From CAYPPG01 sp964412555 (GTDB lineage Bacteria; Hinthialibacterota; Hinthialibacteria; Hinthialibacterales; Hinthialibacteraceae): a stretch of 36,118 nt of DNA. The stretch is taken from NCBI GenBank assembly GCA_964412555.1, contig CAYPPG010000070.1, positions 1-36,118 of the forward strand. The letters are read 5' to 3'. How positions within the stretch are numbered: position 1 is the stretch's first letter; every line of letters starts with the position of its first letter. The notes under the pieces are model-generated. The model did not search any database and had not been told where the DNA came from. It worked only from the letters and a program-made list of their open reading frames with translations. Both the position numbers and the translations under genes were made by a program. Of this stretch, positions 17,126 through 25,962 are shown piece by piece.

Positions 17126-17977
17126 TTATTTTCGCGCCATGGTTTCTTGTACTTTCACGATTACAGAATCCGGTTTGAATGGTTTGATAATGTAATTGTT
17201 CGCACCGGCTTTCAATGCTTCGATGACTCGGCTTTTTTCAGATTCGGTGGTCACCATAATGATCGGCATTGTTTTTCCTTGCTCTCGAATCTTTTTTAAA
17301 GAATCGAGACCGGACATATTGGGCATGTTCCAATCCATAAGAATCAAATCGTATTGTGTCTTCGATGCTTCCGCGATGGCTTCCATACCATCCCCGGCTT
17401 CCCCAAATTCGGTAAAACCGACTTGAAGTAAAGTGGTCTTCAAGATTCGACGCATAGTGTCTGAATCATCAACAACAAGAGCTTTCATAGTTTCTCCTTT
17501 TTCAGGTGAATTCATTACAAGATGTGCGCGAAGAGCAAAGTTACCGATCTCACTGGAAAAGGGAATTTCGAATCCATTCGGATGCGATAAGCCTGATTCC
17601 TGCGCATCCTGCTGAGAAATGATGCAGGGAAGGCTTAGGTCGATTGGCCGACCCTTCTCGGAATGGATTCTCGATTTTGCTCCACCCGCGACAATATTCG
17701 CAATTTCCGCTATGGAATCTTGAATCGATGAATTGTCCAGTTCAATATCGATTCCGATAAAACGTTTGGCTGCTTGTTCCGCTGTAGAGGAAGGGAATAG
17801 AAAAATGAGTTCCCCTTCGGCTGTGCCGTGAAATTCAATTTTGACTACAAATACTTGACCGGAAGAGAGGTCAAGATGTAACGGATTTCGACAATCCCGT
17901 TCTATTTCGCAATTCAACATCGTCGCGAAAAAATCTTTCATACTTTCGACAAAGGGATCAACATATTCACAGGTCAC
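17126..17977 (-). CDS. CheX-CheY fusion (CheY-P phosphatase joined to response regulator)
   Basis: 283 residues in one frame. Residues about 1-155 are a CheX/CheC/FliY-type domain with the catalytic signature D-S-I-A-E-I-A-N (E91, N94) followed by the expected Pro. Members of this family dephosphorylate CheY-P. Residues 164-283 are a complete 120-residue CheY receiver: D170/D171, phospho-acceptor D215, T243, K265. No stop lies between the parts. The CheY part has its own ATG (17488) behind a perfect AAGGAG ribosome-binding site, so free CheY may also be made. The gene lies between an mcp gene and cheR. Fusing a phosphatase to its own substrate would favour fast local signal removal; this is inference. 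Confidence 0.9.
   Translation of the reverse strand: MTCEYVDPFVESMKDFFATMLNCEIERDCRNPLHLDLSSGQVFVVKIEFHGTAEGELIFLFPSSTAEQAAKRFIGIDIELDNSSIQDSIAEIANIVAGGAKSRIHSEKGRPIDLSLPCIISQQDAQESGLSHPNGFEIPFSSEIGNFALRAHLVMNSPEKGETMKALVVDDSDTMRRILKTTLLQVGFTEFGEAGDGMEAIAEASKTQYDLILMDWNMPNMSGLDSLKKIREQGKTMPIIMVTTESEKSRVIEALKAGANNYIIKPFKPDSVIVKVQETMARK
17486..17499 (-). promoter_or_regulatory. Internal ribosome-binding site and ATG for stand-alone CheY
   Basis: On the minus strand AAGGAG (17499-17494), a 5-nt spacer (AAACT) and ATG (17488-17486) stand exactly at the junction of the CheX and CheY domains. Translation from here would give a normal 120-residue CheY ending at 17126. The most economical reading is that cheX and cheY were separate overlapping genes whose frames have joined, leaving the second start active. 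Confidence 0.65.
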
Positions 17978-18027
17978 TATTCTCTACACTCGAATCGATA
18001 GAGTTTCGATCATTTTTTTGATTCTCA

Positions 18028-20238
18028 CTAGAAATCATCAAAATCATCGTCATCCAAAGGGATGATGTCTTTGGGCCGCAACACTTTTTGGGATTTTTCT
18101 TTTTTTCTATTCTCTTCATCTTCTCTTCCCAAAGGAAGTGATTTCTGAAATTCTTCATCATCGTCGATCCATAGTTGTGAGTGCTTTTGGTGTTCCGGCG
18201 ATTCGATTTTTGATTGCATCACGTTTTGGTGATGCGCATTTCTTAGATGATAAGAAGCTTCGGCATTTTTTTGATTTCTATGTTTTCCTACCAGGCTGAT
18301 GAGCATATCCAGTGCTTCTTGAAGGCTGCTAGACATGTTATACAGCTCCGAACTGGCAGAAGCGGATTGCTCCGCATTTGCCGCGTTGGATTCCGTCACT
18401 TTGTCCATTTGGGCAACGGCTTGATTGATTTGGTCGATGCCTTGCGCCTGTTCGTTGCTGGCGGCGCTTACTTCGCCGATTAAATTACTCATTTGTTGGA
18501 TTTCTTGGGCGATTTTTTCCAACACATTCGCCACTTCTTCCGAGACGAGCACACCGTTTTCTGCATTTTTCTGAGATTCTTCGATAAGGGCGGCGGTGTT
18601 TTTTGCCGCTTCCGCGCTTCGTTGCGCAAGATTGCGAACTTCCTCAGCGACAACTGCAAATCCTTTTCCGGCTTCTCCGGCTCGTGCCGCTTCCACAGCG
18701 GCGTTCAGGGCTAAAAGATTGGTTTGAAACGCAATATCATCGATGGTTTTCACAATATTCGCCGTTTCATCGGAAGAGGTTTTAATTTGCGTGATCGCTT
18801 TGGACATTCTCAGCATCGCATCGCGTGAGGTTTCCGCCTCGTTCCGTAAGGTTACGGCGACGTTGTCCGCTTTTTTGGCGTTATCGGCATTTTGTTTTGT
18901 CATGGAAGACATTTCTTCCAACGAGGCCGATGTTTCCTCTAACGACGAGGCTTGCCGGTTCGCTCCTTCGGCGAGTTGTTGACTGGATTGTGCAATCTGC
19001 TGCGCGGCGGTGGATACTCGATCCGATGTTTGTGCCAACCGCAAAACACTTGTCCGGATTTTTTTTGTCAATCCAAGAGCGACAATAAGCCAGATCAGTA
19101 CCGCCACGACAATGGCAATTCCCGCAATGATCGTGAAAATTACCGTTCCTTCCTGGGCGATTTCAGCGAGACGGATTTGAGCACGGAAGATTTCATCTTC
19201 ATTGGCACTGGCGCAGATGATCCAATCCCATGGCTCGAAATAAAGAAAACGTGAAATTTTCACTCGTGGTTCTTCATCGCTCGGAGCTTTCCATGTGTAT
19301 TTCAGTTCCGCAATCTTACCCGGATTCAATGCAATCCCGGTTTTGCAAATCGTTTGGATGAACATGTCGCCGTTGACGTCTTTTTCAGTCCAGACACTGT
19401 GATTATCGTTTTCCTGATTGGGAGCGATAATATATGTTCCATTTGAATCAATGACGAATACATTCCCGCTTTCACCGACCTTAATTTTCCGAATCTCTTC
19501 TGAGATTTGTTCCTTAACGCCGACATATAATATACCGATAATACGGCCGTTGTTATCAAAGATCGGCTTATATGCAGTGATGTACCATGCATTGACGACA
19601 TAAGCAATGCCACGATAGACCTCACCATTCAGCACTGTCGAAATGACAGGATTTAACCGGCCGTCCGGATTGATTTTTGGGATATATGTTCCAACGGCTC
19701 GTGTACCGTCCAATTTTTCTACATTTGTACAGACGCGGAGCATATCTCCGGCTTCATTCATGCGCTGAAAAATAGTACAGGTACCCCCAACTCTTCTTTT
19801 TACATCGTCGACGATGGGAGAGATCATATTGAGGTCTGTGTTTTTTTTCAACCATGTATCCCCAACAAGCATTTTAGGCAGAGTAACGGTTGTTGAATCT
19901 TTCGTATATTGGTTGACGGCATTCCACTGAACTGTTTCCGTCTGAGAAAAACGGACTTCGCCTGCTCCCTCCAAGACTTCTTGCGCGACGATCAAGGATG
20001 AATCGACGGATTGTTGGATGACGCCTTTATGGCTTTTGCACATGGCGTAGACGCCTTGAATGATATGATCAAGGTCGGTTCGAGCCAATGAAGCGCATTC
20101 TTCCAGAGCGATCCTGCTCATTTTTTGGTTATTGTTATAGACGAGCCATAGGATGAGGAGGATGGGGATAACGGAAAGCGACACCCCTACTGTCAGCAAA
20201 CGTGCCCTTAAACTGATTTTATGGATCATGTCCTTCAC
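18028..20238 (-). CDS. Methyl-accepting chemotaxis protein with double-Cache periplasmic sensor
   Basis: 736 residues. Membrane helix 1 (about 13-34) and helix 2 (about 366-390) bracket a large periplasmic domain of the Cache3-Cache2 type, with GRIIGILYVGVKEQI and a closing YFEPWDWIICASANEDE motif. The signalling domain follows almost directly, without a clear HAMP domain, and holds the invariant tip DDIAFQTNLLALNAAVEAARAG that binds CheA and CheW. The C-terminus has an unusual polar tail of about 80 residues ending in DDDDFDDF, with no NWETF-type CheR tether. It sits between cheW and the cheX-cheY fusion, so it is a core receptor of this array. Its ligand is unknown; Cache domains usually bind small organic molecules. 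Confidence 0.93.
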   Translation of the reverse strand: MKDMIHKISLRARLLTVGVSLSVIPILLILWLVYNNNQKMSRIALEECASLARTDLDHIIQGVYAMCKSHKGVIQQSVDSSLIVAQEVLEGAGEVRFSQTETVQWNAVNQYTKDSTTVTLPKMLVGDTWLKKNTDLNMISPIVDDVKRRVGGTCTIFQRMNEAGDMLRVCTNVEKLDGTRAVGTYIPKINPDGRLNPVISTVLNGEVYRGIAYVVNAWYITAYKPIFDNNGRIIGILYVGVKEQISEEIRKIKVGESGNVFVIDSNGTYIIAPNQENDNHSVWTEKDVNGDMFIQTICKTGIALNPGKIAELKYTWKAPSDEEPRVKISRFLYFEPWDWIICASANEDEIFRAQIRLAEIAQEGTVIFTIIAGIAIVVAVLIWLIVALGLTKKIRTSVLRLAQTSDRVSTAAQQIAQSSQQLAEGANRQASSLEETSASLEEMSSMTKQNADNAKKADNVAVTLRNEAETSRDAMLRMSKAITQIKTSSDETANIVKTIDDIAFQTNLLALNAAVEAARAGEAGKGFAVVAEEVRNLAQRSAEAAKNTAALIEESQKNAENGVLVSEEVANVLEKIAQEIQQMSNLIGEVSAASNEQAQGIDQINQAVAQMDKVTESNAANAEQSASASSELYNMSSSLQEALDMLISLVGKHRNQKNAEASYHLRNAHHQNVMQSKIESPEHQKHSQLWIDDDEEFQKSLPLGREDEENRKKEKSQKVLRPKDIIPLDDDDFDDF

Positions 20239-20263
20239 TCCTTTTGTTTTGCCTCAGAAGTAT

Positions 20264-20785
20264 TTATTGAGTGGTTTTCTCAAGGATTTCCACCTCACCG
20301 CCGGTTAGAATTTTATCAATATCCAACAGCATGATTACCATTTGATTGATTTGTCCCACGCCCATGATGAATTCCGTATTGACGTTGGCACCAAACGACG
20401 GAGTCGGTTCGATCTGGTCGTCCCCAATATAGAGCACTTCTGAAACATCATCGACGATAATACCCATTGTTGTTTGGTTGGATTCTCGCGTAATCTGAAC
20501 CACAATAATACAGGTTCGTTCCGTGTCGCTCTTTGGGGGAAGATCGAACTTGATCCGCAAGTCGACGACGGGAATGATTTTTCCGCGTAGATTGATGACT
20601 CCTCGAATAAATTTCGGTGTACGGGGAACGGGGGTGATTTCCATGATCCCGATAATTTCGAATACTTTCATGATTTCGATGCCATATTCTTCGTTCCCCA
20701 TTTTGAACGTGAGATATTTCCCCGCTTTGCATTCAGGAATCGCATCCTTTTTAGATAGGAATGACATGTGGTTTTCATCATTCAT
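20264..20785 (-). CDS. cheW: CheW, receptor-kinase coupling protein
   Basis: 173 residues forming one CheW domain (about 20-165): KYLTFKMGNEEYGIEIMKVFEI, the highly conserved RGVINLRGKIIPVVDLR motif (about 63-79), and IMGVGQINQMVIMLLDIDKIL. It links the chemoreceptors to CheA. It lies 21 nt after cheA and 25 nt ahead of the mcp gene, so it is part of one operon. The N-terminal 18 residues (before CKAGKYL) are polar and precede the domain. Confidence 0.95.
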   Translation of the reverse strand: MNDENHMSFLSKKDAIPECKAGKYLTFKMGNEEYGIEIMKVFEIIGIMEITPVPRTPKFIRGVINLRGKIIPVVDLRIKFDLPPKSDTERTCIIVVQITRESNQTTMGIIVDDVSEVLYIGDDQIEPTPSFGANVNTEFIMGVGQINQMVIMLLDIDKILTGGEVEILEKTTQ

Positions 20786-20806
20786 GTGTTTATCATCTCC
20801 TTCTCG

Positions 20807-23800
20807 TCATTGACTCGGGTCGAAGTTGGTATGCGCTAATTTCACGAGCCCACCAATATCTAGAATCAATCCAACACGCCCATCCGCTAAAATCGCCCCC
20901 CCTGAGATCCCTGGAATATCCCGAAAAACCTCGCCGATGGATTTAATGACAATCTGTTGTTGGCCGAGAAGTTCATCCACAAGTAAGCCCGCCAGATTTT
21001 CATTGTCTTCCACAACGACGATCAATCCCTTTGTTGGATCCTGAATCGCTTCTTTGTGTTCGAAGAGTTGGGACAATCGAAATATAGGAATCAATCGTCC
21101 CAGAATGGAAAGCATTTCTCCTTTATGTAAGACAGTCGAGATATCCTTCTTTTCGGGTTGAAGCGATTGGACGATCGATAGTGTTGGGATGATATAGCGC
21201 TCTCCACCCACTCGGACGATCATGCCGTCGATGATGGCCAGTGTCAAAGGAAGCCGGATGGTAAATATGCTGCCTTTTCCCGTATCGGAGCGTATATCGA
21301 CCTGTCCGCGCAACGCTTCGATATTTCGTTTGACCACGTCCATTCCGACACCGCGTCCGGATACTTCGGTTACTTTTTTCGCCGTGGAAAAACCCGGTTC
21401 GAAAATAAGATTGAATACTTCCCGGTCGCTTAAATTTTCTCCATCTTTGATCAAACCTCGATCGCGTGATTTGGATAAAATGGCCTCTCGGTCAAGCCCC
21501 CGTCCATCATCTTCAATTTCGATGCAAATATTACCCCCTTTGTGAAACGCTCTCAATTCCACTCGGCCGATTTCATTCTTTCCGGCTTTGATTCGGTCTT
21601 CTTTCCGGCTTTCGATTCCATGATCGACTGCATTACGAACCATATGGACCAATGGATCCCCGATTTTGTCGACTACCGCTTTATCCAACTCGGTATCTTC
21701 GCCTGACATGACAAATTCGATAGGTTTCTCGATTTTTTTGGATAAATCGCGAACAAGACGAGCCATTTTCTGGAAGGTGGCACGAATGGGGATCATTCGG
21801 AGCGAGGTTCCCATTCCCTGCAATTCCCGTGTGATTTTATCCAATTGACGTAGTTGACGGTCGAAATGCTGCGATTTTCCGATTTTTTGTTCCGCTGCTT
21901 GTTTGACCATGGAGAAGGCGATGACCAGTTCGCCGATTGTTTCAACCAGATGGTCTAAGCGGTCCGCATCCACTTTGACAATTTCTTTGACTTTTACCAG
22001 TTGAGATGAAGTGGACGCCGGGGCAGCAACCGGCGGAGTCTTAGCCGGTGCATCTTCTTCAAAGCTCTTTTGAAATGCCTCTTTCGCTTGTTGTAAGTTT
22101 GTGGATTGAAGGCTTTCTTGATCGGGTAGGGATACTTCAGCTTCGCTTTCTTTCGCTGGAATTGTGGATTCCGATTTTCGAGATATAGGAATATGATCGA
22201 TTGATTTTTCTTTTGTCGATTTCCGCTTTGATTTTTGGGGCTGTGTTAAAGATTGAAGTTTCGATATCAGTTGTGGAACGGAAGAATCGGGAGTCGGGGG
22301 AATTCCGGTCGAGAGTGAATTGCTGAGTTGTTCAATCAACGTTTTCAGGGTATCGACTGATGAGAAAGTGATATCAATGGCATCGTCTTTTAGTTGGAGT
22401 TCTCCTTTTCTTGCTTGGTCGAGAAGACTTTCCGCTTCGTGTGCCAGAGAGCGTATTTCGATCAGTTCCAGGCATCCGGCAACTCCTTTGATAGTATGGA
22501 ATGCGCGAAATACCGCATTCAGGGCTTCGCTATTGTGCGGTTCGGTTTCCAGAGTCAGTAAATGTTCATTGGCGGAATCTAAATGTTCCAAGGATTCATG
22601 GATGAAATCACTTAAAAGCCCCAAATCACCTTCCAAAGGATTCGGGCCGATCGGCAATACTTCCGGCTGAACCAGTTCGATTTCCTCCGGAGGAACTTTT
22701 TCCATTTCTTGAATCTGCGAGAGTATCGAATCCACCGGATTGGGAGCGGTGGCTTTTCCTGAATAGGCGTCGAAGGTTTGGGAAAGCCAATCTTTTACTT
22801 CAAAAAGGATATCGATTAATTGTTCGGGGGTATCCCGGTTCAGCATATCTTCAGTGGCATGACAAAGGCGTTCGATTTCCGTAAGTCCCAGCATCCCAGC
22901 TTCGCCTTTGAGTGTGTGAAGTAAACCTTTGATCGATTTGAGATGTTTTTCGTCATTTGTTTTTTCGAATTCGAGAAAACATTCTTCAATATCGTCCAGT
23001 GCGCTCGTTTGGCGGGCCAGGAAATCAGCGAATAAAGTTTCATCGACACCGGCGGGTAGGTAGAGCGAAGATTTTACGCCCGGTTGGTCAATTGTTTTCT
23101 GTGTTCCCTCGGTAGTTTTTTCAGTCTGAATGGTTTCGTCGCTGGTTTGCAATTCACTTGGAAACTCGGAATCCGTGCGGCCTTCACAAATTGTTGACTG
23201 CAGGACGGATACGGTTCTGTTCAGAAGATCGATTGTTTTTTCTTTATCATTCAATTCATCCAAAATATAGGATTCAATCAAACCGGACATCGATTGGACA
23301 GCGGTTTCTATTTTTTGATTGTTTGTTTCAGCCGCCCATTTCGCGATTTCTTCGAAATGAGTATGCATTTCGGCAATAATTCTTAAATCCGACAGATCAG
23401 ATAGGATCAACATTTCAGAGAGTTGATCGATAATGTCTTCGATTGATTGTGTTTGTGAGGTATCCGGTTGGTCACTCGTCAATCCAAGTTCTCTTGGAAG
23501 TGCTCCGAATTGAATATCCCGTTTTTCCAAAATGGATTGCTTCAGCTCTTCGAAGCTCTGTTGAATGGTTTGGATTACCGAGGTTGAATCAGCGTTTTCA
23601 TTTAGAATCAGTTCCTCCAACCATTCTTTCAACTTTTGGATTAACTGGGTCGTATTCTGAAATTCCTGTTTCTGTGCCCATTGTTCGATTTCCTCGAAGA
23701 CTGTATGGATATCGGCCAACATTTTTGGATCGGCAGAATCCATGGCAAATATCCAATCTGTCAATTGATCGATGTTTGGCGGTATATGATTTGTCTTATC

Positions 23801-24160
23801 GGAAGGAATCGATTGTTCTTCCACTGTGATTTCTTGAGCGGGATCGTTCTGATCGGATTGCGATTCGTCACAATATAGTTTTTGTATGGATTCAACCGTG
23901 GTACGGAGTGTTTCGAGTGAAGCGGCCGGATCCTCGATTTCATCCAGAATGATTTGCTCGATGAGCTCGATTGCTGTTGCGGTAACAGAGCTTAAATAAG
24001 TGTCGGAATTTTCATTTGCGTATGATTCAATTTCTTCGAGTAAGGAATGGATTTGTGCTAAAACCTGTAAATCGGACAAATCCGAATTGAATAATAGGTT
24101 GGCAAGTTCGTTGATTTTTTGATGAAGTGTTTTTTTGTTCATTCCAGTTGCCTTCCCCAT
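20807..24160 (-). CDS. cheA: CheA histidine kinase with triplicated N-terminal repeats and two Hpt domains
   Basis: 1117 residues, far longer than the usual 650-750. Residues about 16-330 hold three copies of an 85-residue helical repeat at an exact 114-residue period, each with a conserved His (H38, H152, H266). Two true Hpt domains follow (H415 in LLHTLKGEAG, H555 in AFHTIKGVAG), then a 100-residue Ser/Lys/Pro/Gln-rich linker with no recognisable P2 domain. The dimerisation helix is near 725-800, the ATPase near 825-970 (HMVRNAVDHG, DDGRG 884-888, GRGVGM 935-940) and the CheW-like domain is C-terminal. It phosphorylates CheY and CheB. The ATG at 24160 is used; a second at 24142 has a comparable ribosome-binding site (GGAAGG). 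It is first in the cluster, behind a sigma-70-like promoter. Confidence 0.95.
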   Translation of the reverse strand: MGKATGMNKKTLHQKINELANLLFNSDLSDLQVLAQIHSLLEEIESYANENSDTYLSSVTATAIELIEQIILDEIEDPAASLETLRTTVESIQKLYCDESQSDQNDPAQEITVEEQSIPSDKTNHIPPNIDQLTDWIFAMDSADPKMLADIHTVFEEIEQWAQKQEFQNTTQLIQKLKEWLEELILNENADSTSVIQTIQQSFEELKQSILEKRDIQFGALPRELGLTSDQPDTSQTQSIEDIIDQLSEMLILSDLSDLRIIAEMHTHFEEIAKWAAETNNQKIETAVQSMSGLIESYILDELNDKEKTIDLLNRTVSVLQSTICEGRTDSEFPSELQTSDETIQTEKTTEGTQKTIDQPGVKSSLYLPAGVDETLFADFLARQTSALDDIEECFLEFEKTNDEKHLKSIKGLLHTLKGEAGMLGLTEIERLCHATEDMLNRDTPEQLIDILFEVKDWLSQTFDAYSGKATAPNPVDSILSQIQEMEKVPPEEIELVQPEVLPIGPNPLEGDLGLLSDFIHESLEHLDSANEHLLTLETEPHNSEALNAVFRAFHTIKGVAGCLELIEIRSLAHEAESLLDQARKGELQLKDDAIDITFSSVDTLKTLIEQLSNSLSTGIPPTPDSSVPQLISKLQSLTQPQKSKRKSTKEKSIDHIPISRKSESTIPAKESEAEVSLPDQESLQSTNLQQAKEAFQKSFEEDAPAKTPPVAAPASTSSQLVKVKEIVKVDADRLDHLVETIGELVIAFSMVKQAAEQKIGKSQHFDRQLRQLDKITRELQGMGTSLRMIPIRATFQKMARLVRDLSKKIEKPIEFVMSGEDTELDKAVVDKIGDPLVHMVRNAVDHGIESRKEDRIKAGKNEIGRVELRAFHKGGNICIEIEDDGRGLDREAILSKSRDRGLIKDGENLSDREVFNLIFEPGFSTAKKVTEVSGRGVGMDVVKRNIEALRGQVDIRSDTGKGSIFTIRLPLTLAIIDGMIVRVGGERYIIPTLSIVQSLQPEKKDISTVLHKGEMLSILGRLIPIFRLSQLFEHKEAIQDPTKGLIVVVEDNENLAGLLVDELLGQQQIVIKSIGEVFRDIPGISGGAILADGRVGLILDIGGLVKLAHTNFDPSQ
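23177..24115 (-). repeat. Three tandem 114-residue-period repeats inside cheA
   Basis: Repeat units begin at residues I16, I130 and I244 and follow the pattern I..L...L..SDL.DL..LA.IHS..EEI..WA, then two amphipathic helices. The spacing of the conserved His (38, 152, 266) is exactly 114 each time. The four-helix layout and one His on the second helix recall Hpt domains, but the HxxKG core of a working Hpt is missing. They may be degenerate Hpt copies or a docking array. Confidence 0.8.
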
Positions 24161-24187
24161 TACACCTCGGGGGTTGGGAATACAATA

Positions 24188-24216
24188 ATAATATCGGAAA
24201 CAAGTGGACTTTTCAA
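24188..24216 (-). promoter_or_regulatory. Sigma-70-type promoter for cheA
   Basis: On the minus strand TTGAAA (24216-24211) and TATTAT (24193-24188) are separated by exactly 17 nt; each hexamer matches the consensus in five of six positions. Transcription would start near 24181, leaving a leader of about 20-40 nt before the cheA start. The 272-bp divergent region to the hydrogenase gene holds no comparable plus-strand promoter. A weak GTGACA-N15-TATACT pair at 24314-24340 is the best candidate there. Confidence 0.65.
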
Positions 24217-24432
24217 TTGATTACAAACCTCTATTGTGAGGATTTCTACCAATTCATCATTAATATTTTTATCCATTACCATAATGAAAGCCGGAATTAA
24301 CCGGAGAGCAAATGTGACAATATGGATCAATTTATATACTTTTATGATGAGATATCCACCTGGAGATTTACTTTGAGGGAATTTTCGGTTATTTTTTTAA
24401 CTATAACTTAGTGTGTACAAGGATACCCCATC

Positions 24433-25947
24433 ATGGCTAAAACCGTAACCATCGATCCTTTGACTCGGATAGAAGGACATCTGGCGATTCGATTGGAAAT
24501 TGAAGGTGGAAGAGTCGGAAAGGCTTTTAGTTCCGGAGAAATGTTTCGCGGATTTGAAGTGATTTTGCGTGGCCGGCATCCGATGGATGCGCAGCAAATA
24601 ACTCAGCGAATTTGTGGAGTGTGTCCGATTTCCCATGGCACCGCCTCTGTCCTGGCTCAGGATGAAGCCTATGGACTGAAACCGCCTCCCAATGGACGAA
24701 TCGTCCGAAATATGATTTTGGGAGCCAATTATATTCAATCCCACCTGATTCATTTTTATCAATTATCCGCGCTCGATTTTGTCGATATTGCCGCGATCAC
24801 TCAATATTGCGGTAATGATCCTGCTTTGCGCGAAATGAAGGAATGGGTGGTGAACCAAACCACATCGAATGTTCTCTATCCGGCTGCACCGTTTTTGCCG
24901 CGATACGAAGCGCACTATCTCGAGGATAAGGATATCAATATTTCCGCGATCAAGCATTATGTGGATGCACTTGAAATGCGAGCGATTGCGCACCAAATGG
25001 CGGCGATTTTTTGCGGAAAAATTCCTCATGCTACGACATTGGTGCCAGGTGGAGTTACCGAGCATGTGACGGCGGATAAAATCGCTTCTTTTCAATCCCG
25101 CCTTAAAAAATTACAGACATTCATCGATGAGTGTTATATTCCCGATGTTTTGGCATTGGCGGATGCATTTCCGGAGTATTTACAGAATGGAACCGGGTGT
25201 AAGAACTTTCTGGCGTATGGGGTGTTCCCAGAAGATCCGGACTATTCAAAAAACCTTTTCTCTGAGGGTGTCTTGATGGAGGGACAACTGCAGAATTTTG
25301 CACAGACACAAATCCGGGAAGAACTTCGGTATTCAATGTTTTCCTCCGAATCAAATGTCACCCCCTTTCAAGGGCAAACGATTCCCGCCCCTCACAAGAG
25401 GGATGCATATTCCTGGATCAAGGCGCCTCGATACAATGGGCAACCCATGGAAGTCGGACCCTTGGCACGTATCTTGGTTGCATATGAAAAGGGGGAAAAT
25501 TCAGCGGTGAAACGATTGGTGAATGATTTTTTAAACCGGCAATATACCGGTTCCGAAATCTTGATCTCCACAATAGGCCGGCATTTTGCACGTGCGATTG
25601 AAACGAAAATCATTGCAGACCGATGTGCGGAATGGATCGAAGAATTAAATCCCAGCGGGGCGACGTTTCGAGATTTTACACTGCCGCCAGCCGGCCGAGG
25701 AATTGGACTGACAGAAGCACCGCGCGGTGCTCTGGGTCATTGGCTGGAAATTCGGGAAGGGAAAATCGCCAATTATCAATGCGTGGTACCAACGACATGG
25801 AACTGTTCTCCTCGCGATGATAGTGATGTTCCCGGCCCTGTCGAGCAGGCGCTGGAAGGTACACCTATCGAGGATTCGGATAATCCTATCGAAGCCACGC
25901 GTGTTGTACGTTCGTTCGATCCTTGTTTGGCATGTGCAGTGCATTGA
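24433..25947 (+). CDS. [NiFe] hydrogenase large (catalytic) subunit, without C-terminal extension
   Basis: 504 residues. It carries the Ni-Fe active site: N-terminal motif RICGVCPISHG (C61, C64) and C-terminal motif DPCLACAVH (C498, C501, H504). The PVTRIEGH-like start DPLTRIEGHL and WIKAPRYNGQPMEVGPLA are typical of group 1-type, H2-oxidising enzymes. The stop codon follows directly after His504, the point where a maturation protease normally cuts off a tail. So no proteolytic maturation step is expected, as in H2-sensing HupV/HoxC proteins. The large subunit precedes the small one, the reverse of the common order. All four Ni ligands are Cys, so it is not an [NiFeSe] enzyme. No hyp maturation genes are in the window. 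The ATG has an AAGGAT ribosome-binding site. Confidence 0.95.
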   Translation: MAKTVTIDPLTRIEGHLAIRLEIEGGRVGKAFSSGEMFRGFEVILRGRHPMDAQQITQRICGVCPISHGTASVLAQDEAYGLKPPPNGRIVRNMILGANYIQSHLIHFYQLSALDFVDIAAITQYCGNDPALREMKEWVVNQTTSNVLYPAAPFLPRYEAHYLEDKDINISAIKHYVDALEMRAIAHQMAAIFCGKIPHATTLVPGGVTEHVTADKIASFQSRLKKLQTFIDECYIPDVLALADAFPEYLQNGTGCKNFLAYGVFPEDPDYSKNLFSEGVLMEGQLQNFAQTQIREELRYSMFSSESNVTPFQGQTIPAPHKRDAYSWIKAPRYNGQPMEVGPLARILVAYEKGENSAVKRLVNDFLNRQYTGSEILISTIGRHFARAIETKIIADRCAEWIEELNPSGATFRDFTLPPAGRGIGLTEAPRGALGHWLEIREGKIANYQCVVPTTWNCSPRDDSDVPGPVEQALEGTPIEDSDNPIEATRVVRSFDPCLACAVH

Positions 25948-25962
25948 GAAAGGAAGTGGATT

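Noticed and set aside
17967..18161. 64-codon minus-strand frame overlapping the receptor 3' end
   Set aside because: A shifted frame of the receptor's charged tail; no independent support.
24320..24420. Sigma-54 promoter for the hydrogenase operon
   Set aside because: A TGG-containing stretch at about 24359-24376 lacks the GC at the required spacing.
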